NCBI GenBank assembly: GCA_021531385.1
Contig: JAFBIR010000013.1
Location: 28,685-92,684, forward strand
Direction of reading: 5' to 3'
Length of the DNA stretch: 64,000 bases
Origin: Parabacteroides distasonis
GTDB lineage: Bacteria; Bacteroidota; Bacteroidia; Bacteroidales; Tannerellaceae
The position numbers and the translations under genes are program-made. Shown piece after piece: positions 25,619 through 34,450 of the stretch. Below the pieces are notes generated by a model. That model ran no database searches. It was not told the origin of the DNA and saw only the letters and a list, made by a program, of their open reading frames with translations. Position 1 is the first letter of the stretch. Each line of letters starts with the position of its first letter.

Positions 25619-27032
25619 ATTCCCTGAACACCTCGGGGAGGTTGATCAGATAGAGGTGCTGTGTGGCACGGGTGAAGGCGGTATAGAGCCAGCGATAAAA
25701 ATCCTCGCCTAACATCTCCTCTGTAATGTAACCTAAATCAAGGAAAACATTCATCCATTGACCACCTTGCGCCTTGTGGCAAGTCACCGCATAAGCATAT
25801 TTAACCTGCAAGACATTATAGTAGGGATCTACCTTCATCTTTTTCATCCGCTCTGCTTTGGTCGGTATATCTGCGTAATCTTCCCAAACGGCAGCGAAAA
25901 GCTGGTCGTTCAGTGCTTGCGGCAGGGCGGGTGTGTCCGTCTGGAGCGTATCTAACAAGATCTTCAGCTCCAGTTCGAGATCATAGTCTTGAAAACGTAC
26001 CAACACATCCGCAAAGCGGAACCCATACAACTCGATTGTTCGTCGTACTCGCACTACCTCCACGATCTCTCCATTGGCGATGAAGTCCATCTCCTGTTGA
26101 TTGGCTGTCCAATAATAATTATTCCTCGCCACCATGAGTCGATCGCCGGAAGAAAGTTCCTCCTCTCGATAAAGGATACGGTTACGGATACCATTGTTAT
26201 AGATCGTGGCCCGTTTGTTGGAACGACAGATTACCATTGTCTCCTCCTCGCCATCTCGATAATAGGCAGAGGAGATCTCCTCAATCAAGTCCGCTCCACT
26301 GATCTGAATGAAATCCTTGAAGCCTTCTAAGCGGAGCTTCGGAAAAATCTCCACACAAGCATTTCGCAATGCCTCCCGTAGTCGAGTCGCATTAAACAGG
26401 ATGCCTGAATCTTCAGCCTGCCTCACGACTTGTGTCAAACAAAGTGACTCCACCTGCAAGCCATAACTTTCGAGCAAATTGGGATCCATTGCGGGGCTCA
26501 AAATTTCACGTACCGGGGGAAGCTGTGCCTCATCACCCAATAAAATGAGGTGGCAATCCTCACCGGAATAGACATAATGGATCAAATCCTCCAATAGACG
26601 ACCTGACCCAAAACGTGTAGCATCCCATCCATCATTGGAAATCATTGAGGCCTCATCCACCAAGAAGAGGGTATGCTTGTGTAGGTTGTCGGCAGGCAAA
26701 AAGCCAACCGGCTCATTCGAGAACCGCTTCTGTCGGTAGATCTTTTTGTGAATCGTGAAGGCTTTCTGTCCGGCATAGCCTGAGAATACTTTGGCGGCCC
26801 GCCCTGTCGGAGCCATCAAGACACACTTCTGCCCCAGTTCTGTGAGGGTGCGCACCAAGGCACCGACCAGCGAACTCTTACCGGTTCCAGCGTATCCTTT
26901 CAGTAAAAGCAGACTGTCTGACTCCGCATAAAGTAGGAAGTCGGCCAGTTTCTGGAGTGCGATATGCTGCTCCGAAGTCGGTTTGTAGCCGAAATTTCGC
27001 TCAATTTGGGCGATTAAATGATTATTTATCAT
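25617..27032 (-). CDS. RecD-like superfamily 1 DNA helicase
   Basis: 471 residues. The Walker A motif GYAGTGKSSL is at about 45-54, the DExx-type box LFLVDEASMIS at about 122-132, LGDEAQLPPV (motif III) at about 160-169, and the C-terminal UvrD-like motif YAYAVTCHKAQGGQW with YTAFTRATQHL near the end. This is the core of RecD/RecD2 without the long N-terminal region, a form common in Bacteroidetes. It probably unwinds DNA with 5'-3' polarity; its role in repair or recombination is inferred. A TACCTTTA -7-like box lies about 24 bp before the ATG (minus strand). It is divergent from the gene at 27126. Confidence 0.88.
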   Translation of the reverse strand: MINNHLIAQIERNFGYKPTSEQHIALQKLADFLLYAESDSLLLLKGYAGTGKSSLVGALVRTLTELGQKCVLMAPTGRAAKVFSGYAGQKAFTIHKKIYRQKRFSNEPVGFLPADNLHKHTLFLVDEASMISNDGWDATRFGSGRLLEDLIHYVYSGEDCHLILLGDEAQLPPVREILSPAMDPNLLESYGLQVESLCLTQVVRQAEDSGILFNATRLREALRNACVEIFPKLRLEGFKDFIQISGADLIEEISSAYYRDGEEETMVICRSNKRATIYNNGIRNRILYREEELSSGDRLMVARNNYYWTANQQEMDFIANGEIVEVVRVRRTIELYGFRFADVLVRFQDYDLELELKILLDTLQTDTPALPQALNDQLFAAVWEDYADIPTKAERMKKMKVDPYYNVLQVKYAYAVTCHKAQGGQWMNVFLDLGYITEEMLGEDFYRWLYTAFTRATQHLYLINLPEVFRE

Positions 27033-27083
27033 TTTGGATGCAATAATTTTGGCGATAAAGGTAGCGTATTAAATATTCTTTTC

Positions 27084-27091
27084 TAATTTTG
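27084..27091 (+). promoter_or_regulatory. Predicted -7 element before the 27126 gene
   Basis: TAATTTTG matches TAnnTTTG and lies 34 bp before the ATG. No -33 partner is clear. Confidence 0.4.
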
Positions 27092-27125
27092 CCGTACGAA
27101 ATAAATTCAAAAAACAATACGAACC

Positions 27126-27761
27126 ATGAAAGTTACATTGAAGATTTTGTTGGTAGCCGCAGTCGCACTGTTGGCTTACATGTGCTATGAGAGTATTATG
27201 GGACCGATCACCTATGACAATGAGAAGGGTGCTCGCGACAGTGCGATCATTGCGCGTTTGATCGAGATCCGTAAGGCTCAGATCGAGTACAAGAACGTCC
27301 ACAAGACTCACGCCGGAAGTTTCGACGACTTGGAGAAGTTCTTGAACACCGAGAAGTTGCCGTTCTTGATCAAGGAAGGTGTGCTGACTGATGAGCAATT
27401 GGAGAAAGGTATGACGGAGAAAGAAGCCGTGAAGCAGGGCTTGATCAGACGTGATACGATGTGGGTGTTGGCGAAGGATACTTTGCTGGGTGCAAGCTAT
27501 GATGTCGCTAATATGCGCTATGTACCGGGTGTACCGGGCGAGAAGATCGCGTTTAAGATGGATACTGCTACATTGAAGTCTGGCTCCGGTTATGACATCA
27601 AGGTATTCGTTTGTGAGGTACCTTATGCTTCATATTTGCGTGACATGGATCCCCAGTTGACTTACAACTTGATTGACAAGGCTACGAAGCAGAACAAGTA
27701 CGCTGGCTTGCGTGTAGGTTCTTTGGAAGAGATTAACAACAACGCAGGTAACTGGGAGTAA
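27126..27761 (+). CDS. Conserved membrane-anchored protein of unknown function
   Basis: 211 residues. One N-terminal hydrophobic helix (about 4-23) is followed by a soluble, probably periplasmic part with no known motif. The beginning, with a helix running into GARDSAIIARLIEIRKAQIEYKN, resembles type IV pilin or pseudopilin-like proteins, where a helix continues into a charged repeat ending in Y; this is only an analogy. It heads a tight run with a DUF3822-like protein and rsmD (7 bp gap, then a 13 bp overlap). I do not recognise a function. Confidence 0.65.
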   Translation: MKVTLKILLVAAVALLAYMCYESIMGPITYDNEKGARDSAIIARLIEIRKAQIEYKNVHKTHAGSFDDLEKFLNTEKLPFLIKEGVLTDEQLEKGMTEKEAVKQGLIRRDTMWVLAKDTLLGASYDVANMRYVPGVPGEKIAFKMDTATLKSGSGYDIKVFVCEVPYASYLRDMDPQLTYNLIDKATKQNKYAGLRVGSLEEINNNAGNWE

Positions 27762-27768
27762 TCGGCGA

Positions 27769-28602
27769 ATGACTATCAGTATTCCTGATACATTAACTGC
27801 TGATTCCTCAGAAAGATACACAATGTCCATCCGGCTTTGGTCGGGTGGACTTTCTTTTTCAGGACATGTTGTCTCGACCGATAGCAGCTTCTTCTATCGA
27901 GAAGTGCCGTTCGATCGGGGTGTTCCCTATATCTCTTCCCTCAAGGAGTGTTTCTTTGCGAATGAATGTTTGTCTTGGCCTTATAAACAGCTAAGCATCA
28001 TCTGTACCTCACCCCATTATCTGGTGGTGCCTACGGCTTTATTCCCATCTGACACAGAGAGGCAACAGGCATGGATGCGAAAGGCGTTCGTACAGCCGGA
28101 ATCAGCCTGCTTGTCAGAACCTTTATCGGATAAGCGCGCGACCTTACTATATGATTGTGAGGAGACGGTGCTGGCGTTTTGTTTGCGCTCCTTTCAGAAT
28201 CCCCGCTTCACCCATTATTTAGCACCCTTATTGGCCTATTGGCGTGCACAAAGTAAAGAGGCGTTATATCGTTGTATGTATGTATGGATAGAGGGAGAGC
28301 GAATGGACGTGGCCTGTTTTGAACAAGAGCGTTTACTTTTAGTGAATACTTTCACCGTACATCAACCGGAGGAGATGCTCTATTACCTATTATATGTCTG
28401 GCGACAGATGAGCTTTAATGCGCAGGTGGATGCGTTACGCCTACAGGCCGTGCCTTCTTTGCGGATGAATCTACTTGAGCAAGCTCGCCGCTATCTACGA
28501 AATGTGCAGGGAGTAAACCTTCCCGCTGAGCTCTATTTGCTCGGTGAGGAGGTGGTGAAGGCTCCACTGGATCTAATAGCTTTATTGGTATGCGAATCAT
28601 AA
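27769..28602 (+). CDS. DUF3822-like protein
   Basis: 277 residues resembling DUF3822, an uncharacterised Bacteroidetes family with an actin-like (ASKHA) flavour. No signal peptide or membrane helix is seen, so it is probably cytoplasmic. Recognisable traits are LWSGGLSFSGHV near the start and MYVWIEGERMDVACFEQERLLLVNTF in the second half, with the same build as the phosphate-loop strands of ASKHA proteins (inference). The 3' end overlaps rsmD by 13 bp, which is the usual neighbour in this phylum. Confidence 0.75.
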   Translation: MTISIPDTLTADSSERYTMSIRLWSGGLSFSGHVVSTDSSFFYREVPFDRGVPYISSLKECFFANECLSWPYKQLSIICTSPHYLVVPTALFPSDTERQQAWMRKAFVQPESACLSEPLSDKRATLLYDCEETVLAFCLRSFQNPRFTHYLAPLLAYWRAQSKEALYRCMYVWIEGERMDVACFEQERLLLVNTFTVHQPEEMLYYLLYVWRQMSFNAQVDALRLQAVPSLRMNLLEQARRYLRNVQGVNLPAELYLLGEEVVKAPLDLIALLVCES

Positions 28603-29156
28603 GTGGAATATATGGCCGTCGGCGTTTTGACGTACCCTCGTCTTTCAGTGCTCGTCCAACAACCGACTTTGCCAAAGAGAATATTTTTAATGTCATCACA
28701 AACTTGATTGACTTAGAAGAGACTGATGCGTTGGATCTTTTCTCAGGCACAGGCAGTATTGCGTTTGAGTTAGTCTCCAGAGGCTGCCGGCAAGTGACAG
28801 CGGTTGAGAAGCAAAATGCCCATGCGAACTTCATAGCCAAAGTGGCCAAAGAATTGAAGACAAATGCGTTGCGATTGATCCGAGGAGATGTCTTTCGTTA
28901 TTTGCACAGCGCACCTAAGCAGGGTTTTGATTTCATCTTTGCCGATCCACCCTACGCATTACCGGAGTTACCCGATGTGCCTCGAATCGTCTTGGAGCAG
29001 GATTTGCTGCGAGAGGGAGGCCTGTTCATTATGGAGCATTCCAAAGCCAATGATTTCTCTCATTTACCCTATTTCTATCAACATCGCACGTATGGCGCTG
29101 TGAATTTCAGCCTGTTCCTGAAAGAAACTACAACAACGGGGAGAACAGACGCATAA
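28590..29156 (+). CDS. rsmD: 16S rRNA (guanine(966)-N(2))-methyltransferase RsmD
   Basis: 188 residues. It methylates G966 of 16S rRNA with S-adenosylmethionine. The start MRIISGIYGRRRFDVP, the family motif RPTTDFAKENIFN (about 22-34), the SAM site DLFSGTGSIAFE (about 48-59) and the catalytic DPPY (about 115-118) are all present. It overlaps DUF3822 by 13 bp at its start and converges with the cardiolipin synthase gene, overlapping it by 29 bp at the 3' ends. Confidence 0.93.
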   Translation: MRIISGIYGRRRFDVPSSFSARPTTDFAKENIFNVITNLIDLEETDALDLFSGTGSIAFELVSRGCRQVTAVEKQNAHANFIAKVAKELKTNALRLIRGDVFRYLHSAPKQGFDFIFADPPYALPELPDVPRIVLEQDLLREGGLFIMEHSKANDFSHLPYFYQHRTYGAVNFSLFLKETTTTGRTDA

Positions 29157-30564
29157 ATGATTCAGCCAAACGCTGTTTTAGCGGACGTTTCAACCAACGG
29201 TTAGGAATGAGCTTCTCACACCGATCCATGTCGTGCATAAAGATATGGCGCATCTGTATGGCAAAAGCAGGTTGATAGACAAAAGCATTGACCTCGAAAT
29301 TGTGTTCAAAACTGCGGAAATCCATATTGGCAGAACCGATACAAGCGATGGCATCATCACTCACGATCAACTTGGCATGGAGGAACCCAGGCAAGTAGAA
29401 ATAGACCTTAACACCGGCTTTCACCATAGCGTCCACAAACGAATGACTAGCCATATTGGCTGTTCGCGTATCCGATCGTTTGGGTAACATCAAGCGTACA
29501 TCCACACCTCCCAAGGCGGCAGTTTGAAGCGCTTGATGGAGGCCTTCGGTAGGCAAGAAATAGGGCGTTTGAATGTAAAGATAACGCTTGGCATTCGCAA
29601 TAACAAAAGTCGTAGCTTGCAACAAGATGCGCCATTGACCAACCGGACCGCTTGTCGCCAACTGAAGAATATTGTCGCTATAAGTGGGCACTTTCGGATA
29701 ATAGGCCTTGCCATGCACATATTTCTTGCTCATGACATACCAGTCGATCAGAAAAGCCGATTGAAGGCCATGGACACCCTTACCCGTGAATCGGAAATGT
29801 GTATCACGCCATACGCCCCATTTCACCCCCTTCTCATACCGGTCAGCAATGTTCATGCCTCCCATAAAACCAACTTTGCCATCTACCACCACGATTTTAC
29901 GGTGATTACGGTAGTTCACTTTACTTGTGAAGACTGGGAAGGCGACCCGCAAAAAGGCATAGACCTCCACACCCGCCTCCCTCATCTCTTGGAAGAAGCG
30001 TTTCTTCACATTCCAACAGCCCACATCATCATAGAGGACACGCACCTCCACACCTACTTTCGCTTTCTCGATCAAGATCTCCTTAACCTGGTTGCCAATC
30101 TCATCATCATTGAAAATGTAATATTGCAGATGAATATGGTGTTGCGCTTGACGTAATGCCTCTAAAAGGGCCTTGAACTTATCAGCACCATTGGTAAAGA
30201 TTTTAATCTCCGTACCGTAAAGAAGGGAAGATTGGTTACTGTTAGTCAGCAAGGTAGCCAAAGGACGATAGGGGAAAGGCACCTCGCAACTATCTTGCGG
30301 TAATTTGCCCTCCTGCGTCTTCTTCATGATGCGTTTGTAGATGCGGCGGGAAATGATGCGCTGCTTGCGGTTATCTTGTCCAAAGAAGAAATAGAAGAGC
30401 AATCCCACACCAGGAGCCAAAAGCAGGACTATCACCCAAGGAATGGTCTTTAAGGGATTCCGGTTTTCCGCAATGATGACTAATACCAACCCTATGATTG
30501 TTACACTATATAATAGGATTAGTATGGAACTCAAAATCCATTCAATGTGATCCGCAGCAAACAT
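29128..30564 (-). CDS. cls: Cardiolipin synthase
   Basis: 478 residues. Two N-terminal membrane helices (about 8-32 and 38-60) precede two phospholipase D domains with HKD motifs: HRKIVVVDGKVGFMGGMNI (about 219-237) and HAKLIVSDDAIACIGSANMD (about 398-417). It joins two phosphatidylglycerol molecules to make cardiolipin at the inner membrane. It lies 95 bp behind glsB on the same strand, with no T-rich terminator between, so a glsA-glsB-cls lipid transcript is possible. Confidence 0.93.
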   Translation of the reverse strand: MFAADHIEWILSSILILLYSVTIIGLVLVIIAENRNPLKTIPWVIVLLLAPGVGLLFYFFFGQDNRKQRIISRRIYKRIMKKTQEGKLPQDSCEVPFPYRPLATLLTNSNQSSLLYGTEIKIFTNGADKFKALLEALRQAQHHIHLQYYIFNDDEIGNQVKEILIEKAKVGVEVRVLYDDVGCWNVKKRFFQEMREAGVEVYAFLRVAFPVFTSKVNYRNHRKIVVVDGKVGFMGGMNIADRYEKGVKWGVWRDTHFRFTGKGVHGLQSAFLIDWYVMSKKYVHGKAYYPKVPTYSDNILQLATSGPVGQWRILLQATTFVIANAKRYLYIQTPYFLPTEGLHQALQTAALGGVDVRLMLPKRSDTRTANMASHSFVDAMVKAGVKVYFYLPGFLHAKLIVSDDAIACIGSANMDFRSFEHNFEVNAFVYQPAFAIQMRHIFMHDMDRCEKLIPNRWLKRPLKQRLAESFMRLFSPLL

Positions 30565-30659
30565 GGTCGCTTTTTCTCATTAACGACGTGCGTATATCGC
30601 AATCGCCTAACCTTTTAACAACTTTCCCTTCAAAAAGGTTTGGCAGAAAAGTCCTACGT

Positions 30660-31640
30660 TTAAGGCTCTATGTCATTTTTATGGATCAACTCCGCTGACT
30701 TATATTCCTCTTGCAGATAGCTCTCCACATGTCTTTTCTTCTTCTCCTCCAAGATCTCGTCGATAGCGATCAGAATACCCGTCTCCTCCACTTCGCCAAA
30801 CTCGTGGTTGATCGCTGTGCCGAAGACACGCATCTTTGGCGAGAGGCACATGTAGGCATTGACCAAAGGAGGTACATTAAAGCCTAATTTACGTACCTCC
30901 TGATTGAGAGCCTTGTAGTTATCTTTGAAATTGTCGTAGTGGAAAATCGTCCGCATTCGAGCCTCATCTATCTGTGTCCGCAAAGGCTTGATGGGGCGGA
31001 TAAGTTGGTCAGGATCAGGGAAAAGATGGGTAAGGAAATAGAGAATCAGGTCACGCGCTCCTTTATGATAGGTGTTATACATCGTCACTTTACCAAAATA
31101 GTAACGCAATTTAGGATCGATGACGGAGAGTGCCCCCAAGCCATCCCACAGGTTATCCAAGATGAAAAGTCCCTTAGCCTGAGAGCGGGTGGATTGATAA
31201 TCCAAGCTGACGAAAGAGCGTCCCAATTCCACCGTATAGGGCAATATCTCCTTGATAAACCGTTCTGAGAAATCAAAGAGATGTGCCGTAGCGAGGATTG
31301 GTTTACCTTGCGCATCAAAACGCACATCCGATCCACACAAGAAGCGATAGCCACCCAAGATCTGCTCCTCCTCTGGACTCCAAACAATCAATTGCCGATA
31401 GGCATTCTCCATCGTGTCAAACTCGTCAATATCGGCCTCCTTGCCCGTACCTCCGCCATAATAGCTGAAAGCGATCTCCCGCAAGCGTCCAATCTCCTGC
31501 ATCACATTCGGAGAGTCATGAGCGGTTATGATGTAAATCTCATTGCTCGACTTGTTGGTGCTTCGAAGCCGTTTCTCTGGTGTCAACTCAGCTTTCAACA
31601 AAGCTTTTTCTACGGGTTGGATAATCTCTTGTTTGTCCAT
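30660..31640 (-). CDS. glsB: Glycine lipid N-acyltransferase GlsB
   Basis: 326 residues of the GNAT-like OlsB family (MQEIGRLREIAFSYYGGGTGKEADIDEFD ... QLIVWSPEEEQILGGYRF ... VELGRSFVSLDYQ). In Bacteroides the OlsB homologue GlsB links a 3-hydroxy fatty acid to glycine, and a partner (GlsA) adds the second chain to make glycine lipids. Here the partner-like gene lies 10 bp upstream, which supports the name. The C-terminus carries a charged helix (EILEEKKKRHVESYLQEEYK). The acyl acceptor (glycine rather than ornithine) is inferred from the phylum. Confidence 0.85.
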   Translation of the reverse strand: MDKQEIIQPVEKALLKAELTPEKRLRSTNKSSNEIYIITAHDSPNVMQEIGRLREIAFSYYGGGTGKEADIDEFDTMENAYRQLIVWSPEEEQILGGYRFLCGSDVRFDAQGKPILATAHLFDFSERFIKEILPYTVELGRSFVSLDYQSTRSQAKGLFILDNLWDGLGALSVIDPKLRYYFGKVTMYNTYHKGARDLILYFLTHLFPDPDQLIRPIKPLRTQIDEARMRTIFHYDNFKDNYKALNQEVRKLGFNVPPLVNAYMCLSPKMRVFGTAINHEFGEVEETGILIAIDEILEEKKKRHVESYLQEEYKSAELIHKNDIEP

Positions 31641-31650
31641 AACGTGTGCA

Positions 31651-32466
31651 TTACTTTAACTGATAAGCGACCTCTCTCACCCAACTTGCCCACTCGGTTG
31701 GCGTACGTCTATTGTCGAACGTTTGCCAGGGAATGGGTTCACCAAAATAAACCCGGAAAGTTCGATGCCTACTCTTGAACATCTCGTCGGGAAGGTAAAT
31801 CATCTCAAAATTCATACGTATCCCCAATGCTTTACGGATACGTGCGAAATTATAGAAGAACTGAGAGTTCTGCCCATCAAAATAGATAGGTATGATGTCT
31901 CGTTGATAAGCGACAGCTTTCTGAATAAAAGATTTCTTCCATTCCAAGTCTTGCACCTTGCCCTGGATCTTGCGAGAGCAGAGCCCAGCGGGGAAGGTGA
32001 TGATCTGATGATCGGAGGCATAAGCTCGTTCCATCAGCAAAGCCGCCTCCCGGCTCTGTGCCCCATGTTTGTTGATTGGGACAAAGATCGAACGCAGATT
32101 TGGAATGTGCAGCAACAGGTCATTCACCAAATAATAGATCTTATCTTGGAAAAGATTACCGATAAGAGTAGAGAGGCAAATACCATCTAATCCCCCTAAC
32201 GGATGGTTGGCCGCAAAGATGAAACGCCCCGTTTGGGGAACCCGTTCCAAGTGAATCAACTCGAAATGTAAGTCGAAATAGTCGATCATGCTGCGCATGA
32301 AATCTACCCCTTGTTGGTCATGATAGCGACTCAAAATCTCGTTCAGCTCCGCTTGATGGATAGTCTTAGCTAAATAGGCAATCAACCAACCGGGAATCCG
32401 GCGGGCCACTTTAGGTGCTTTCTGTTCCAATACAGCCTTGATATCAATTTTTGTAAAGCTATCCAT
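31651..32466 (-). CDS. glsA: Glycine lipid O-acyltransferase GlsA (PlsC-like)
   Basis: 271 residues from the ATG at 32466; a TTG start 30 bp upstream is rejected because a -7 element (CAAATATA on the plus strand, 32494-32501) overlaps it. It has the lysophospholipid acyltransferase motifs NHPLGGLDG (catalytic His and Asp, about 85-93), VPINKHG (about 125-131) and FPAGLCSRK (about 155-163). It is expected to acylate the hydroxyl of the N-acyl glycine made by GlsB, on the inner leaflet. Forms a unit with glsB and perhaps cls. Confidence 0.85.
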   Translation of the reverse strand: MDSFTKIDIKAVLEQKAPKVARRIPGWLIAYLAKTIHQAELNEILSRYHDQQGVDFMRSMIDYFDLHFELIHLERVPQTGRFIFAANHPLGGLDGICLSTLIGNLFQDKIYYLVNDLLLHIPNLRSIFVPINKHGAQSREAALLMERAYASDHQIITFPAGLCSRKIQGKVQDLEWKKSFIQKAVAYQRDIIPIYFDGQNSQFFYNFARIRKALGIRMNFEMIYLPDEMFKSRHRTFRVYFGEPIPWQTFDNRRTPTEWASWVREVAYQLK

Positions 32467-32493
32467 TGCCTTAGGAAATCGAATTACGGGGAA

Positions 32494-32501
32494 CAAATAT
32501 A
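32494..32501 (-). promoter_or_regulatory. Predicted -7 element of glsA
   Basis: On the minus strand this reads TATATTTG, 27 bp before the glsA ATG. It decides the start choice, because the longer frame would begin inside the promoter. Confidence 0.5.
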
Positions 32502-32877
32502 CATAAAATCCGGAAGCTTTCTACTATGCCTTTTCAAAAACGCTATCCCCGCATTAAAAAACCATCCTTCCGAAGAATTAAAAACATCGTAACAACAGCT
32601 TATTAAAAGCGATTTGATCTGTTTTGGAATCCACTTTTAAGCTATTTAACAAAACAAATCGAATCCCTGTTTATCAGCCTATTTCATGCGGCCAAAGAAC
32701 CTATTAGCCCTAAATTAGTCGATTATTTGTCCCCCATTAAGTGCCACTTAGCTGCCAGTTTACAGCCCTACTATACATTTGTACTCAGATTTCCGCACAG
32801 GAAAAAATACGAAAGGCAAAACGAAGTTGTGTTTTAATCTATATATGTTTTTAAGTGAAACTTTAAATTTGAGTTCC
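32502..32877. other. Divergent intergenic region, no gene seen
   Basis: AT-rich spacer between glsA and the Tat-exported oxidoreductase. It holds TACATTTG (32774-32781, plus strand), a -7 element for the downstream gene, and an imperfect inverted repeat around GATTTGATCTGTTTTG and CAAAACAAATCGAATC (about 32612-32665). No open frame or RNA gene is convincing. Confidence 0.5.
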
Positions 32878-34356
32878 ATGAAGAGTACATCAAACAAAAG
32901 TAGCATGAACTTCACAAGACGTGAGTTCTTGGGTACAATGGCAGCGACAACAGCTTTTACAATTGTACCGCGTTCCGTTCTGGGCGGTCCTGGATATACC
33001 GCTCCGAGTGATATGGTCAACTTGGCCGGCATCGGTGTCGGTAGCCAAGGTGGTGGAGATATTCAGAATATCGCTACACCAGATGTGCCGATCAAACGTA
33101 AAGCCTTCGGCGGCGGTGGTATGTTGATGCAAAGATACATGGGTATCCAGCCGCCCAGACGTGAACGCCGAGCTTCTGACAATCCTGTACAAATGGGAGA
33201 TGCCAACAAGCAAACTTTCAAACATGCTAATATCTATGCGCTTTGCGACGTGGATCATGAGTATTCCGGCCATATCTTGGCAGGCTATCCAAAAGCAAAG
33301 AAATACACCGATTTCCGCGAGATGATCGACAAGGAGAAGGAGATTGACGCAGTCTTGATCGGTACACCAGATCATACGCACGCAGTGATCGCAGCCTATG
33401 CGATGCGAGCAGGCAAGCACGTCTTCGTAGAGAAACCGATGGCGAAGACCATTTATGAGACTCGCTTCTTACGCGACTTGGCGAAGGAGACCGGTGTCGT
33501 AACACAGATGGGTAATCAAGGACATAACATCGAGGGAACCATGCAAACCGTGGAGTGGATCCAAGGTGGTGTGATTGGTGACGTACGTGAGGTGCACCTG
33601 TGGACCAACCGTCCCATGTGGCGTCAGGGCTATTTCGATCGCCCCGCCGGTGTAGAGGTGCCAAAGAACCTGAACTATGATGTATGGTTGGGCCCGGCTC
33701 CTGAGAAGGCTTACCATCCCGACATCTTGCACTTCGCTTGGCGTGGTTTGTGGGATTACGGTACAGGTGCGATGGGTGACATGGGCGCACATACCTTCGA
33801 CGCTCCCATCTGGGCGCTCAACTTGGGTATGCCGACAAAGATCCAGGCTACCTCTACCCCATTCAACAAAGACTATCTGCCTGCTGCAGAATGCGTCACA
33901 TACGAGTTCCCCGCTCGTGGCAATATGCCTCCGGTGAAGGTAACCTGGAGCGACGGAGGATTGAAACCGGCACGTCCCGCTGAGCTGGAGCCGGGTCGTC
34001 AGTTGAGAGAGGCACTCTATATTGGAGATAAGGGTATGATCATGCACGGTACGCATGGTGCGGAGCCGCAGTTGATCCCCGAACGTCCGGATTTCGTAGC
34101 TCCTCCAAAAACGTTGAAACGTCCCAGCAACATCTATGTAGATTTCATAGAGGCAATCAAAGAGGGACGCAAGGCGGCCAACGACTTCGAGACCTCTTCC
34201 AAGTTGAATGAGATCATGTTGCTGACCAACATCGCCGTCGCTGCCCAGCAGCTTGACATCACGTTGGAATACGATGCCGAGCACATGAAGATCACCAACT
34301 GTCCGGAGGCAAACGACTACTTCCACTACGAGTATCGTAAAGGCTGGACATTGTAA
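32878..34356 (+). CDS. Tat-exported Gfo/Idh/MocA family oxidoreductase
   Basis: 492 residues from the ATG at 32878 (an ATG at 32905 is also possible). The N-terminus has a twin-arginine motif, TRREFLG (13-19), and a hydrophobic stretch, so it is probably folded in the cytoplasm with NAD(P) and exported. The NAD fold shows the usual DVDHEYSGHI and the family motif GKHVFVEKPMA, with GNQGHNIEGT and DMGAHTFDAPIWAL in the catalytic half. Such secreted Gfo/Idh proteins act on sugars or glycosides in the periplasm of Bacteroidetes. Its neighbour is a Tat lipoprotein with a sugar isomerase fold, likely working on the same substrate. Confidence 0.87.
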   Translation: MKSTSNKSSMNFTRREFLGTMAATTAFTIVPRSVLGGPGYTAPSDMVNLAGIGVGSQGGGDIQNIATPDVPIKRKAFGGGGMLMQRYMGIQPPRRERRASDNPVQMGDANKQTFKHANIYALCDVDHEYSGHILAGYPKAKKYTDFREMIDKEKEIDAVLIGTPDHTHAVIAAYAMRAGKHVFVEKPMAKTIYETRFLRDLAKETGVVTQMGNQGHNIEGTMQTVEWIQGGVIGDVREVHLWTNRPMWRQGYFDRPAGVEVPKNLNYDVWLGPAPEKAYHPDILHFAWRGLWDYGTGAMGDMGAHTFDAPIWALNLGMPTKIQATSTPFNKDYLPAAECVTYEFPARGNMPPVKVTWSDGGLKPARPAELEPGRQLREALYIGDKGMIMHGTHGAEPQLIPERPDFVAPPKTLKRPSNIYVDFIEAIKEGRKAANDFETSSKLNEIMLLTNIAVAAQQLDITLEYDAEHMKITNCPEANDYFHYEYRKGWTL

Positions 34357-34450
34357 TTAAGAATACCTTTCTTTTAGGATAAAATATTTATGAGTAAGAA
34401 CCGACTAACGCATGTTAGCATATGAAATAACTCAAAAGGAGAGTAACAAG

